From Hungatella sp. (GTDB lineage: Bacteria > Bacillota > Clostridia > Lachnospirales > Lachnospiraceae): DNA of 64,000 nt. Each line of letters opens with the position of its first letter. The stretch's first letter is position 1. Below, one piece after another: positions 34,185 to 42,986 of the stretch. Made by a program: the position numbers and the translations under genes. Under the pieces are notes generated by a model that saw only the letters and a list, made by a program, of their open reading frames with translations, made no database searches and was not told where the DNA came from. The stretch is from NCBI GenBank assembly GCA_009712635.1, contig WASS01000020.1, positions 62,001-126,000 on the forward strand. The letters run 5' to 3'.

Positions 34185-34757
34185 TTAGAAGATTTTTGCA
34201 GTTCCCATTATAATTTTATCCACGAATTCTGCAACTTCTTCTTTGGGCTGCTGCATATCGGTATTGAGCCACTGTTTAAAAACACCGGTAAGTCCGTAAG
34301 TTATGAATTCCAGAAAATAGTTTAAAGTTACATCCTTTGCGCTGGGGTATTGCTCTTTAATGATGGCAGTTCCGTTTTTTAAAATAAGAGTATGGAAGCG
34401 ATTAACAAAATCATTGGATGAACTGTTCTCAAAAAGGATTTTACATATCTTTTTGTTTTCTTCAATATATTGTATGATGGGAATTGTTACTGGCATGAGA
34501 GAAGCCTTATTAAAAGCCTCCCGATAGCCGTTTACCATATTTTGAAAGTCTCTTAATACTTCCGTTTCCATTTCCTGCAGAAGACTGTAAGTATCCGCGT
34601 AATGGAGATAAAAGGTACCGCGGTTTAAATCTGCCAGCTCGGTAATATCCTTTACGGATATATTTTTAAAATCCTTTCTCTCCATAAGCTCAAGAAGACT
34701 TTCTTTTAATAATCTTTGAGTTTTTCGTATGCGTCGATCCTGCTTTTGCATGTCCAT
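34185..34757 (-). CDS. TetR/AcrR family transcriptional regulator
   Basis: A 190-aa regulator on the minus strand, with GGGGGAGGAA upstream of the ATG at 34757. The DNA-binding domain is RIRKTQRLLKESLLELMERKD ... ISVKDITELADLNRGTFYLHYADTYSLLQEME (residues 9-60; written here in two parts). The C-terminal helical domain has YFLEFITYGLTGVFKQWLN. It is divergent from the MMPL exporter operon with a shared 219-nt intergenic region, so it very probably represses that operon and itself. The signal is unknown. Confidence 0.88.
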   Translation of the reverse strand: MDMQKQDRRIRKTQRLLKESLLELMERKDFKNISVKDITELADLNRGTFYLHYADTYSLLQEMETEVLRDFQNMVNGYREAFNKASLMPVTIPIIQYIEENKKICKILFENSSSNDFVNRFHTLILKNGTAIIKEQYPSAKDVTLNYFLEFITYGLTGVFKQWLNTDMQQPKEEVAEFVDKIIMGTAKIF

Positions 34758-34882
34758 ACAATTCCTCCCCCTACGCTTTGACGCGCCCTCTGGTTTTAAT
34801 TGACAATATTCTAAATGGTGTTGAGTATTATGCTGGAAAATATTCAGTGATTATTAATAGATGTATCAAAATAGATTGATTA

Positions 34883-34911
34883 TTGAATGTTATGTACACT
34901 GGTATTATAAT
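34883..34911 (+). promoter_or_regulatory. Promoter of the MMPL exporter operon
   Basis: TTGAAT (34883-34888), 17 nt, TATAAT (34906-34911). The region from 34758 to 34976 is A+T-rich. I see no perfect palindrome in it, although a partial dyad (ATGTACAC ... ATACACAT) surrounds the -10 and might be the TetR site. Confidence 0.65.
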
Positions 34912-34976
34912 ATACACATGTTTAAAAGTCAATAAAGTATCCATTAGTAGATTAATGATTATAAATGGAGGGGGAT

Positions 34977-37160
34977 ATGGAAAAGAACAGAAGTTTTTTT
35001 GACAAATTTGTACATTTTGTTGTATTTAAAGGAAAATTGATTGAGAGCGTCTTCTTTGTAGGGACCATTATCTGTGCAGCATGCTTTCCTTTCGTAAAAG
35101 TCAACTATGATTTAAGCAAGTATCTGCCGCAGTTTGCCCAGACAAAACAGGCTTTGGATGTGATGGAGGATGAGTTCGGATATCCTGGCATGGCCCGGAT
35201 TATGGTAAAGAACGTAAGCCTTCAGGAAGCGAAGCAGATCAGGAGTAAAATCTCTGATCTGGAGGGTGTGGATGTGGTAATAGGACCTGATCTTACAACA
35301 GATGTATATATGGGAGCTTCCTTTGCAAATGAGGGGTTGACGGATATGACTTCACTTGATTCATTTTCCATGAATAATTATTACCGTGATGGAAATGCAC
35401 TGATGGATGTGATTTTTAAAAAAGGAGACGACAATCCGCTCACCCGTTCCGGTATAGAGGATATATACCGGATTGTTGGAAAGGATCGGGGGTGTTTTGC
35501 CGGAAGTGCAATATCAAGTAAAGAGAGAGAAGAATCGATTACACATGAGATTACCATAGCCATTGGTATGGCACTGGTTATTATCTGGCTGATACTGGCA
35601 CTTACGACTACATCATGGATGGAGCCATTTTTATTTATTTTGATTATGATAATTGCAATTATACTGAATATGGGATCTAATCTGATGTTTGGTACAATTT
35701 CATTTTTTACATTTTCAACAGCAGCAATTTTACAGCTGGCGGTTTCTATGGATTATTCAATTTTTCTCTTACATACGTTTACTGCCATAAAAAAAACGGG
35801 AGTAGAAATACATAAAGCCATGGAAATGGCAGTGAAGGAATCCTGCAGTTCTATTTTGGCCAGCGGAGCGACTACAATTGTTGGATTTATCGTCATCGCG
35901 TTTATGCGTTTTACCATTGGCCGGGATGTGGGATTTGTTTTGACAAAGGGAATTCTCTGCAGCCTGGCAACCGTACTTTTCCTGATGCCGACCCTGATCC
36001 TGCATTTCAATAATATAATAGAAAAAACAGCCCATAGGCCCTTCGTACCTCCCTTTGACCGGTTTGCAAAGCTGATGAACAAGTTAAGAAAACCTGTGTT
36101 TATTATAGCAATTCTCCTGGCTGTTCCCTGTTACTTTGGCCAGAACATGAATGCCTTTTACTATGGCGATGATGCTATAGGGGCAGGCCCGGGAACAAGA
36201 GTCTATGAGGACACCAGAAAAATCAATGAGGTGTTTGGAAAATCCAATATGATAATCGGGATTGTGCCTAATGGTTCGGTGGTAACAGAACGACAACTGA
36301 CAGATGCGCTGGAGGATCTGGATTTTGTTAATTACGCCATATCCATGTCAGGTACAATACCCAGAGGAATTCCGGAAAGCTTTCTGCCGGATAAGGTGAG
36401 CAAGCAGTTAAGAAGCAGCCGGTATGCCAGATTTTTAATATCCATGAATACGGTTCAGGAAAGTCAGTATGCCTTTGACTGCAGTCAGAAGCTTGAGAAT
36501 GTAATACGTGAATTTTACCCTGATGATGCTTATGTGATTGGTATGACACCCACCACCATTGATATCCGGGATATCCTGACAGATGATTATAATAAGGTAT
36601 CTAACCTGTCGCTTGCGGGGGTTGCGCTTGTGGTATTAGTAACTTTTCAGGCGATCCTGGTTCCTATTCTTGTTATTATTCCCATTGAGGTTGCAATCTA
36701 CTTAAATATGACGTTGCCTTACGTTATGGGAGACAGCATGGTATATATCGGCTATATTATCGTCAGCTGCCTTCAGCTGGGAGCAACCATTGACTATTCC
36801 ATATTGATGACCAACAATTATCTGGGTTTCAGAAAAACCATGAATAATACAGACTCAGCAATGGCGGCTATTTCTAAGAGCACCTTATCCATACTCACAT
36901 CGGGAGGCATTCTGACAGTGGTAGGATATCTTCTGTTTTTTACTTCCTCCATTCAGGCAATCTCCCAGGTAGGAAGGCTTGTGGGCAGAGGCGCTTTACT
37001 TAGTATGATATTAGTATTATCTCTGTTACCGGCACTTCTTAGTTTGTTCGATAAACAGATACAAAAACAGCAGGAACGCTCCATAAAACGAAAAGAAAAG
37101 CGTCGCTTAAAATATACAAACGTGAGAGGAACGTTAAAAGGAGGGGATGTAAATGAATAA
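34977..37160 (+). CDS. MMPL/RND family membrane exporter
   Basis: A 727-aa protein started at the ATG at 34977 because GGAGGGG lies just upstream; an ATG at 34965 has no site. Two repeated halves each have one helix, a large external loop and five further helices, about 12 helices in all. The first half contains AVSMDYSIFLLHTF and ESCSSILASGATTIVGF; the second has LGATIDYSILMTNNY and ILTSGGILTVVGYL. The paired Asp-Tyr-Ser helices are the proton-relay site of MMPL/RND transporters. It probably exports or flips a lipid or toxic hydrophobic molecule. It overlaps the next gene, which encodes an exported coiled-coil partner, and is under a divergent TetR regulator. Confidence 0.9.
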   Translation: MEKNRSFFDKFVHFVVFKGKLIESVFFVGTIICAACFPFVKVNYDLSKYLPQFAQTKQALDVMEDEFGYPGMARIMVKNVSLQEAKQIRSKISDLEGVDVVIGPDLTTDVYMGASFANEGLTDMTSLDSFSMNNYYRDGNALMDVIFKKGDDNPLTRSGIEDIYRIVGKDRGCFAGSAISSKEREESITHEITIAIGMALVIIWLILALTTTSWMEPFLFILIMIIAIILNMGSNLMFGTISFFTFSTAAILQLAVSMDYSIFLLHTFTAIKKTGVEIHKAMEMAVKESCSSILASGATTIVGFIVIAFMRFTIGRDVGFVLTKGILCSLATVLFLMPTLILHFNNIIEKTAHRPFVPPFDRFAKLMNKLRKPVFIIAILLAVPCYFGQNMNAFYYGDDAIGAGPGTRVYEDTRKINEVFGKSNMIIGIVPNGSVVTERQLTDALEDLDFVNYAISMSGTIPRGIPESFLPDKVSKQLRSSRYARFLISMNTVQESQYAFDCSQKLENVIREFYPDDAYVIGMTPTTIDIRDILTDDYNKVSNLSLAGVALVVLVTFQAILVPILVIIPIEVAIYLNMTLPYVMGDSMVYIGYIIVSCLQLGATIDYSILMTNNYLGFRKTMNNTDSAMAAISKSTLSILTSGGILTVVGYLLFFTSSIQAISQVGRLVGRGALLSMILVLSLLPALLSLFDKQIQKQQERSIKRKEKRRLKYTNVRGTLKGGDVNE

Positions 37161-39402
37161 GCATAAAAAAATATTATCCATAGGGCTGGCTGCTGTTTTT
37201 TCCATGCAGTCTGTGCTGATGCCGCTGGCATCCCAGGTTCAGCCTCCATACGATGAAACTCTTTATGTAACAATGGACCCCTATGGTGAAATTAAAGAAA
37301 GCAGCATTGTAAAGATTTATAAAACAGATGGAAATGAATCACTGGTAGATTATGGAAATTATGAAAAGGTAATTAATCTGACTGATCATTCTCAGCCAGT
37401 AATCGGAGAAGACGGGTCGGTAACGTTTACTCCGGAAGCAGGAGAAAAGAGGTTCTATTTTGAGGGGCAGACAAAGACAGAAAAAAAAGAACTGCCCTGG
37501 GATATTACAGTCAGTTACAGACTTAACGGAGTTGAGAAAAATGCAGAGGAACTGGCGGGTGAAAAAGGTCTGGTAGAAGTAAATGTGGATCTTAAGCCCA
37601 ATGAAGGACTTTCGGATTTTTACAAAAATAATATGACATTGATGGGCACTGTTGTCGTAGATATGGATAAAAACTTAAGTCTGGAAGCAGAAGGCGCCCA
37701 GGTACAAACGGTTGGTAATTTAAGCACGGTTGTTTTCTTTGCCCTTCCAGGCGAAGACGGACATTATTCCATCCGCATCGGAACGGATGATTTTAAATTT
37801 TCCGGTGTTGTTTTTGCCATGGTTCCCCTGACGGTAAGTCAGCTCGACAAAGTCAAAGATCTTCGGGAAGCAAAGGAAACCATGGAAGATTCTGCTGATG
37901 CAATCAGTGACAGCCTGGATGTGGTGCTAAATACCATGGATCAGATGAAGAACAGCATTGACAACACATCGGATGGAATCAGAGGTCTTGATAAAACCAG
38001 GCAGATTGTTGCGGATTCCAAAGGAACGGTTTATCAAAACGCAGATGAAGCCCTTACTGCACTGGATGGACTGTCACAGACACTGCGGCCGTTTTACAAT
38101 CATACGGAGAATGCCAAGACGGCGTTAAATGATTTAAGAAGCCAGACCAATCACTTAACTGAAATCCTGAGTGATCTCTCTCCGGATTTAAACGATCTTC
38201 AGGAAGGAGTAAGAGATTTAAGAGATGAACTGAAGGAATTGCAGAAACTGGTGAATTCACCGGAAACAGGAATGAAAACCCAGATGGTTTTAAAGCAGCT
38301 TGATAAAACACAAGACCATTTAAACACGCTTACAAACCAACAGCAGACACTGGCGAAGGAGCTTGAACAGCTGGCAATGATACTTCCCCAGATGGTGTCT
38401 TTAAACGGATCACTTAGCGCTTCGGCACAGGCACTTGGAGATGAGGATCTGGAAGACTTACTTGAGGATATCAAGGCAGAAGATCTGGCAGACAGTGACG
38501 AGATTTCCTCTTATTTGTTTAATGAGAAAGGCTATTCTGTTACAGAAATCAATGTATTAACCAATTATTTATCCTCTGAACTGGGAGCCGGGAATATTGC
38601 TTCCCCCAGTTCTGCAACGAATGCTGCAACAAAGGCAGCTATGCAGGCAGCGGCGCCATTGGCACAGCTTTTACCCCAGCTGGCAGGAAACGGGGCAGGA
38701 CTCTCTGACGATATGTCAAAGTTTCTTGGATTGACTAAAGCACTTCTTGGTGACCTTTATGCGGAGGGAAACCATATTAACGGGGCAACAGACGGAGTAA
38801 TAAAAACTACGGATGCCGTTGGGAAGCTTTGTGATACTGCAGATGATCTGATTGGAAATGCAGAGGAGCTCAATGGAATTTTAAACCGTCATCATGATGA
38901 GATGCTTAATACGCTGACGGATATGGGGAAAATGACAGACAGTGCATCAAGAAGTATTGATTCCATGAATGTATTCTTCCGTTCTCTTGAAAGCCAGTTA
39001 AAGACGGTGGGAAACTCGTTAAACGGCAGTACACAAAAGACGTTAAACGGGCTGGCTGATACCCTGGATATTGCAGGAAACGGACTTGATCAGACTGAAG
39101 TTCTAAGAAATGCAAAGAATACAATTAAAAACATGATTGATGATAAGTGGGATGAATATACCACTGAGGATACTACCCTGTTAAATATTGATTTAGAAGC
39201 AAAGCCGGTTTCCATGACGTCGGTAAAGAACCCCTCACCCAAGAGCATTCAGATCATACTGAGAACAGGGGAAATTAAAAAAGACGAAGAAGACAAGGAT
39301 AATAAAGTAGATGAAGATTTTCATCCCGATGGTAATGTGCTTCACCGCATAGGAAATATTTTTAAGAACATTTTCGGATTTTTTACTTCTTTATTTAAAT
39401 AG
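37153..39402 (+). CDS. Exported coiled-coil protein (putative MMPL partner)
   Basis: A 749-aa protein with AAGGAGGGG upstream and an 8-nt overlap with the MMPL gene. A Sec signal (ILSIGLAAVFSMQSVLMPLAS) is at the N-terminus. Residues 30-240 are a beta-rich domain. Residues 245-430 and 520-680 are long amphipathic coiled coils with repeated heptads (MEDSADAISDSLDVVLNTM; LTDMGKMTDSASRSIDSM). It lacks a clear C-terminal membrane helix, but the last residues (IFKNIFGFFTSLFK) are amphipathic and may contact a membrane. It resembles YhgE/Pip-like and periplasmic-adapter-like exported coiled coils. I do not recognise a named family, but this gene pairing is likely functional. Confidence 0.72.
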   Translation: MNKHKKILSIGLAAVFSMQSVLMPLASQVQPPYDETLYVTMDPYGEIKESSIVKIYKTDGNESLVDYGNYEKVINLTDHSQPVIGEDGSVTFTPEAGEKRFYFEGQTKTEKKELPWDITVSYRLNGVEKNAEELAGEKGLVEVNVDLKPNEGLSDFYKNNMTLMGTVVVDMDKNLSLEAEGAQVQTVGNLSTVVFFALPGEDGHYSIRIGTDDFKFSGVVFAMVPLTVSQLDKVKDLREAKETMEDSADAISDSLDVVLNTMDQMKNSIDNTSDGIRGLDKTRQIVADSKGTVYQNADEALTALDGLSQTLRPFYNHTENAKTALNDLRSQTNHLTEILSDLSPDLNDLQEGVRDLRDELKELQKLVNSPETGMKTQMVLKQLDKTQDHLNTLTNQQQTLAKELEQLAMILPQMVSLNGSLSASAQALGDEDLEDLLEDIKAEDLADSDEISSYLFNEKGYSVTEINVLTNYLSSELGAGNIASPSSATNAATKAAMQAAAPLAQLLPQLAGNGAGLSDDMSKFLGLTKALLGDLYAEGNHINGATDGVIKTTDAVGKLCDTADDLIGNAEELNGILNRHHDEMLNTLTDMGKMTDSASRSIDSMNVFFRSLESQLKTVGNSLNGSTQKTLNGLADTLDIAGNGLDQTEVLRNAKNTIKNMIDDKWDEYTTEDTTLLNIDLEAKPVSMTSVKNPSPKSIQIILRTGEIKKDEEDKDNKVDEDFHPDGNVLHRIGNIFKNIFGFFTSLFK

Positions 39403-39443
39403 AAGAATAAGATAAAAATCATAGGTTTTTAAGAAATTCTACA

Positions 39444-39472
39444 TTGTTATTTTTTGATTTCCTGCTTATAAT
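39444..39472 (+). promoter_or_regulatory. Promoter of galE
   Basis: TTGTTA (39444-39449), 17 nt, TATAAT (39467-39472). The start codon follows 32 nt after the -10 element. Confidence 0.65.
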
Positions 39473-39504
39473 AGTTTCAGGACATTTTAAAGGAGGAAGT
39501 TAAC

Positions 39505-40524
39505 ATGGCGATATTAGTGACCGGTGGTGCTGGATACATAGGAAGTCATACCTGCGTAGAACTGCTGAATGCCGGCTTAGAGGTAGTGGTAGTTGACAAT
39601 CTGTGCAATTCCAACAGGGAATCCATGAATCGTGTTATGGAAATAACAGGAAAAAAACTGAATTTTTATGAGGCCGATTTATTGGATCATGAAGCGCTGG
39701 AACAGATTTTTAATAAAGAGACAATCGATGGCGTCATTCATTTTGCAGGGCTGAAGGCGGTAGGTGAATCAGTTTATAAGCCTCTTGAATATTATCATAA
39801 TAACATTACAGGAACGTTAGTGCTCTGTGATGTTATGAGAAAGCACGGAGTGAAGAATATTGTGTTTAGTTCTTCTGCTACAGTTTATGGAGATCCTGAA
39901 TTCGTGCCCATTACAGAAGAATGTCCCAAGGGAGAAATCACCAATCCTTATGGAAGAACCAAGGGAATGTTAGAACAGATCCTGACAGATTTAAATACCG
40001 CAGATCCAGAGTGGAATGTTATGTTATTACGTTACTTCAACCCCATCGGCGCTCATGAATCCGGTCGGATCGGAGAAGATCCAAAAGGTATTCCTAACAA
40101 TCTTCTTCCTTATATTACTCAGGTAGCGGTAGGAAAACTGGAACGCCTTGGAGTGTTTGGAAAGGATTACGATACTCCGGATGGAACCTGTGTCCGTGAC
40201 TACATTCATGTTGTTGACCTTGCATTAGGTCATGTTAAGGCATTAAAAGCCATGTCAGAGCAGTCAGGTGGAGTACGGATTTATAATTTAGGAACAGGAA
40301 TCGGATACAGTGTTCTTGATGTAATCGGCGCTTTTGAAAAAGCAAATGATTTAAAGATTCCGTATACGATTATGGATCGGAGGGCAGGAGATATTCCCAC
40401 CTGCTATGCTGACCCCTCCAAAGCAGAGAAGGAACTTGACTGGAAAGCAGAGCGGGGAATTATTGAGATGTGCCGTGATTCCTGGAACTGGCAGAAGAAT
40501 AATCCCAGTGGATTTGAAATATAA
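39505..40524 (+). CDS. galE: UDP-glucose 4-epimerase
   Basis: A 339-aa short-chain dehydrogenase-like epimerase with AAAGGAGG upstream. The NAD-binding GGAGYIGSH lies at residues 7-15, the catalytic Ser in [13 protein letters not shown], and the Tyr-x3-Lys in [14 protein letters not shown]. The segment [19 protein letters not shown] and [15 protein letters not shown] match GalE closely. It interconverts UDP-glucose and UDP-galactose for galactose use and envelope polysaccharides. It is monocistronic, between its own promoter and a terminator. Confidence 0.97.
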   Translation: MAILVTGGAGYIGSHTCVELLNAGLEVVVVDNLCNSNRESMNRVMEITGKKLNFYEADLLDHEALEQIFNKETIDGVIHFAGLKAVGESVYKPLEYYHNNITGTLVLCDVMRKHGVKNIVFSSSATVYGDPEFVPITEECPKGEITNPYGRTKGMLEQILTDLNTADPEWNVMLLRYFNPIGAHESGRIGEDPKGIPNNLLPYITQVAVGKLERLGVFGKDYDTPDGTCVRDYIHVVDLALGHVKALKAMSEQSGGVRIYNLGTGIGYSVLDVIGAFEKANDLKIPYTIMDRRAGDIPTCYADPSKAEKELDWKAERGIIEMCRDSWNWQKNNPSGFEI

Positions 40525-40554
40525 ATTTAAATAGTGCGCTTAATCAGCAGATAG

Positions 40555-40579
40555 AGACGGGGAATTTCGCCGTCTTTTT
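40555..40579 (+). terminator. Rho-independent terminator after galE
   Basis: AGACGG pairs with CCGTCT across a short GA-rich loop and is followed by TTTT (40576-40579). Confidence 0.75.
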
Positions 40580-40650
40580 CTGTTGTTTGTTTCTGTATGA
40601 AGTAAAGAATAGAAATTACCAGAAAAAGAGAACATATATTCGGGAAGTAC

Positions 40651-40679
40651 TTGAAATAATTTTAAATATATGATAATAT
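40651..40679 (+). promoter_or_regulatory. Promoter of the radical SAM operon
   Basis: TTGAAA (40651-40656), 17 nt, TAATAT (40674-40679). It fits a vegetative promoter for the radical SAM and DUF4130 genes. Confidence 0.55.
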
Positions 40680-40711
40680 TCATGGTAAGAACAAATGTTC
40701 GAGGTGAAGAG

Positions 40712-42040
40712 ATGCTAATACAGGAATCATTAAGTGTTCAGGAAAAATTAGAGATATTGTCGGATGCAGCCAAGTATGATGTGGCATGTACTTCCAGCGG
40801 AGTAGACCGTAAGGGGAAGGCGGGTACCATCGGCAATGCCAGTAAAGCAGGTATCTGTCATAGCTTTTCAGCAGATGGCAGATGTATCTCTTTGCTTAAG
40901 ATATTATTTACAAATCAGTGTATTTACGATTGCAAATACTGCATCAACAGATCTTCCAATGACGTGGTACGCACTGCGTTTACTCCTGAGGAGGTTTGCC
41001 AGCTTACCATACAGTTTTACCGACGCAATTATATTGAAGGATTGTTTTTAAGCTCTGGTGTACTGACCAGTGCAGACTATACCATGGATCTTATCTATCA
41101 GACGTTAAAAAAGCTGAGGGAGGAGTACCACTTTCATGGATATATTCATGTAAAAGCTATTCCCGGTGCAGATCCCCTGTTAATTGAAAAGACAGGATTT
41201 CTTGCAGACCGTATGAGCATTAATTTAGAACTTCCCACTGCAGAAGGGTTAAAAAAACTGGCTCCAGGTAAAAACCGTGACAAGATATTAAAACCCATGA
41301 AGCAGATTCAGAACGGGATTGTAACCAACCGCTTTGAATTAATGGAATATAAAAAGGCTCCTGCCTTCGTTCCGGCTGGTCAAAGTACTCAGATGATTGT
41401 AGGTGCCACACCGGAGAATGACTACCAGATGATGATGGTGGCAGAGGCATTGTACAAAAACTATGACTTAAAGAGGGTATTTTATTCTGCTTTTGTTCCA
41501 GTTAATCAGGACAGCAGCCTGCCTGCACTTCCGGGAGGACCGCCGCTTTTAAGAGAACACAGGCTTTATCAGGCAGACTGGCTGATGCGGTTTTACGGAT
41601 TTCAGGCCGGAGAACTGCTATCAGAAGACCGCCCTAATTTTAATGTTCTTCTGGATCCCAAGTGCGATTGGGCATTGCGGCATCTGGAACAGTTTCCTGT
41701 GGAGGTGAACCGGGCTGATTATTTTACCCTTCTGAGGGTTCCTGGTATGGGGGTGAAGTCTGTGAAGCGGATCATTGCCGCCAGACGAAGTGGAATTTTA
41801 GATTTTGAAGCACTAAAGAAGATGGGAGTTGTTCTGAAAAGAGCACACTATTTTATTACCTGCTCTGGGAGGATGATGTACCCTGTAAAGATTGAAGAGG
41901 ATTATATATCCAGACACCTGGTGGGAGAAGAAAGAAGAAGTGTCTGGGATATCAGCTCTTCCAATACGTACCGGCAGCTGTCTCTGTTTGACGATACAAG
42001 TCTGTCGACGCAGGTAAATTCCGGAGGTATTGTGGTATGA
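40712..42040 (+). CDS. Radical SAM protein, putative DNA modification/repair (TIGR03916 type)
   Basis: A 442-aa radical SAM protein. The ATG at 40712 has GAGGTG 5 nt upstream; upstream in-frame ATGs lack sites. The cluster motif is Cys70-x3-Cys74-x2-Cys77 (CIYDCKYC), with further conserved cysteines at 26, 49 and 58. The radical SAM barrel continues with GLFLSSGVLTSADYTMDLI and IHVKAIPGADPLLIE. The C-terminus holds a helix-hairpin-helix DNA-binding unit (LRVPGMGVKSVKRIIAARR). The family is annotated as a putative DNA modification or repair enzyme on the strength of its partnership with DUF4130/UDG-like proteins. Here it overlaps the DUF4130 gene (ATGA). Substrate and chemistry are not known. 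Confidence 0.9.
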   Translation: MLIQESLSVQEKLEILSDAAKYDVACTSSGVDRKGKAGTIGNASKAGICHSFSADGRCISLLKILFTNQCIYDCKYCINRSSNDVVRTAFTPEEVCQLTIQFYRRNYIEGLFLSSGVLTSADYTMDLIYQTLKKLREEYHFHGYIHVKAIPGADPLLIEKTGFLADRMSINLELPTAEGLKKLAPGKNRDKILKPMKQIQNGIVTNRFELMEYKKAPAFVPAGQSTQMIVGATPENDYQMMMVAEALYKNYDLKRVFYSAFVPVNQDSSLPALPGGPPLLREHRLYQADWLMRFYGFQAGELLSEDRPNFNVLLDPKCDWALRHLEQFPVEVNRADYFTLLRVPGMGVKSVKRIIAARRSGILDFEALKKMGVVLKRAHYFITCSGRMMYPVKIEEDYISRHLVGEERRSVWDISSSNTYRQLSLFDDTSLSTQVNSGGIVV

Positions 42041-42816
42041 AGACGATATATCTTTGTGACAGCAGTATAGAAGGGATTTTAAGCGGTGTTTATACTGCGT
42101 GGGCCAGCAGAAAGGGGCATGATAATGTGAAACTCCGGCTGAAAGATGATGGTGCAACCATGGAGTTGTTCTGCCAGTATGAAGAAGTACCCGTTGATTC
42201 TCAAAAAGCGGATAAGGTGATTACGGCAATCCGGAATAAGATTTCTGAAGAAGCTTATGAAGTTGTTTACAAAGCGGCTCTGAGCAATGATATGGAGCGG
42301 GCAGATAAGATTTATCGATTACTGATCTATGGCTTTCGTGTGGGAGCCGGGGTTGTCAGTATGCTTCAGAATCAGGCGGTTTATGATATATTTCAAATGT
42401 GCCGTTTTGTGGATAATGAGACTCACCTTTTGACTGGATTTGTTCGCTTTACTGAGATGGAGGGGGATTTACTGGTTGGAAGAATTGGCCCTAAGAATGA
42501 TGTAATTGTTCTTCTCGCACCTCATTTTGCAGATCGTTTGTCTGGTGAAAACTGGGTTCTATATGATGTTAACAGAAAAAAAGCAGTCCTTCATCCGGCA
42601 TACCGTCATTGGTATCTGACTGATTTTTTACCATCTGATTGGGAAGATAAGATTGTAAAAACATCGGTAGAAGATGAATATGAAGACCTTTTTAAACGTT
42701 TCAGAAAGAGCATTTCTATCAAAGAACGTACCAATCCCATATGCCAGCTGAATCATATGCCCCTTCGTTACAGACCTTATATGCCAGAATTCTCTCAGGG
42801 ATTACGGGACGTCTGA
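42037..42816 (+). CDS. DUF4130 / TIGR03915 protein, probable DNA metabolism partner of the radical SAM protein
   Basis: A 259-aa protein coupled to the radical SAM gene by ATGA. The opening YLCDSSIEGILSGVYTAW and the segment MCRFVDNETHLLTGFVRF are the SAM_7_link/TIGR03915 hallmarks; LLAPHFADRLSGENWVLYD follows. It is cytoplasmic, without zinc motif or membrane segment. In other bacteria the same protein is fused to a uracil-DNA glycosylase-like domain. That domain is absent here, so the pair may be a reduced form. A DNA-repair or base-modification role is an inference from that fusion. Confidence 0.88.
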   Translation: MKTIYLCDSSIEGILSGVYTAWASRKGHDNVKLRLKDDGATMELFCQYEEVPVDSQKADKVITAIRNKISEEAYEVVYKAALSNDMERADKIYRLLIYGFRVGAGVVSMLQNQAVYDIFQMCRFVDNETHLLTGFVRFTEMEGDLLVGRIGPKNDVIVLLAPHFADRLSGENWVLYDVNRKKAVLHPAYRHWYLTDFLPSDWEDKIVKTSVEDEYEDLFKRFRKSISIKERTNPICQLNHMPLRYRPYMPEFSQGLRDV

Positions 42817-42847
42817 CGACATTTGACAGTGATTTCTTTCTTAATTC

Positions 42848-42893
42848 AAAAAAGCAGAAAAAGCGAGAAAACAGTTGTTTTTTTCTGCTTTTT
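42848..42893 (+). terminator. Rho-independent terminator after the DUF4130 gene
   Basis: AAAAAAGCAGAAAAA pairs with TTTTTCTGCTTTTT across a 15-nt loop, ending in T-run. It lies in the 170-nt gap before yifB. A 67-aa frame across it is not a gene. Confidence 0.75.
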
Positions 42894-42986
42894 AAGTTAT
42901 CATAAATCTAATCCGATTCCGGATATTTCAAATGCATTTCTGCATAAATTTCCATTTTTATTTCCTTTATTGAAAGGAGCATTCAA

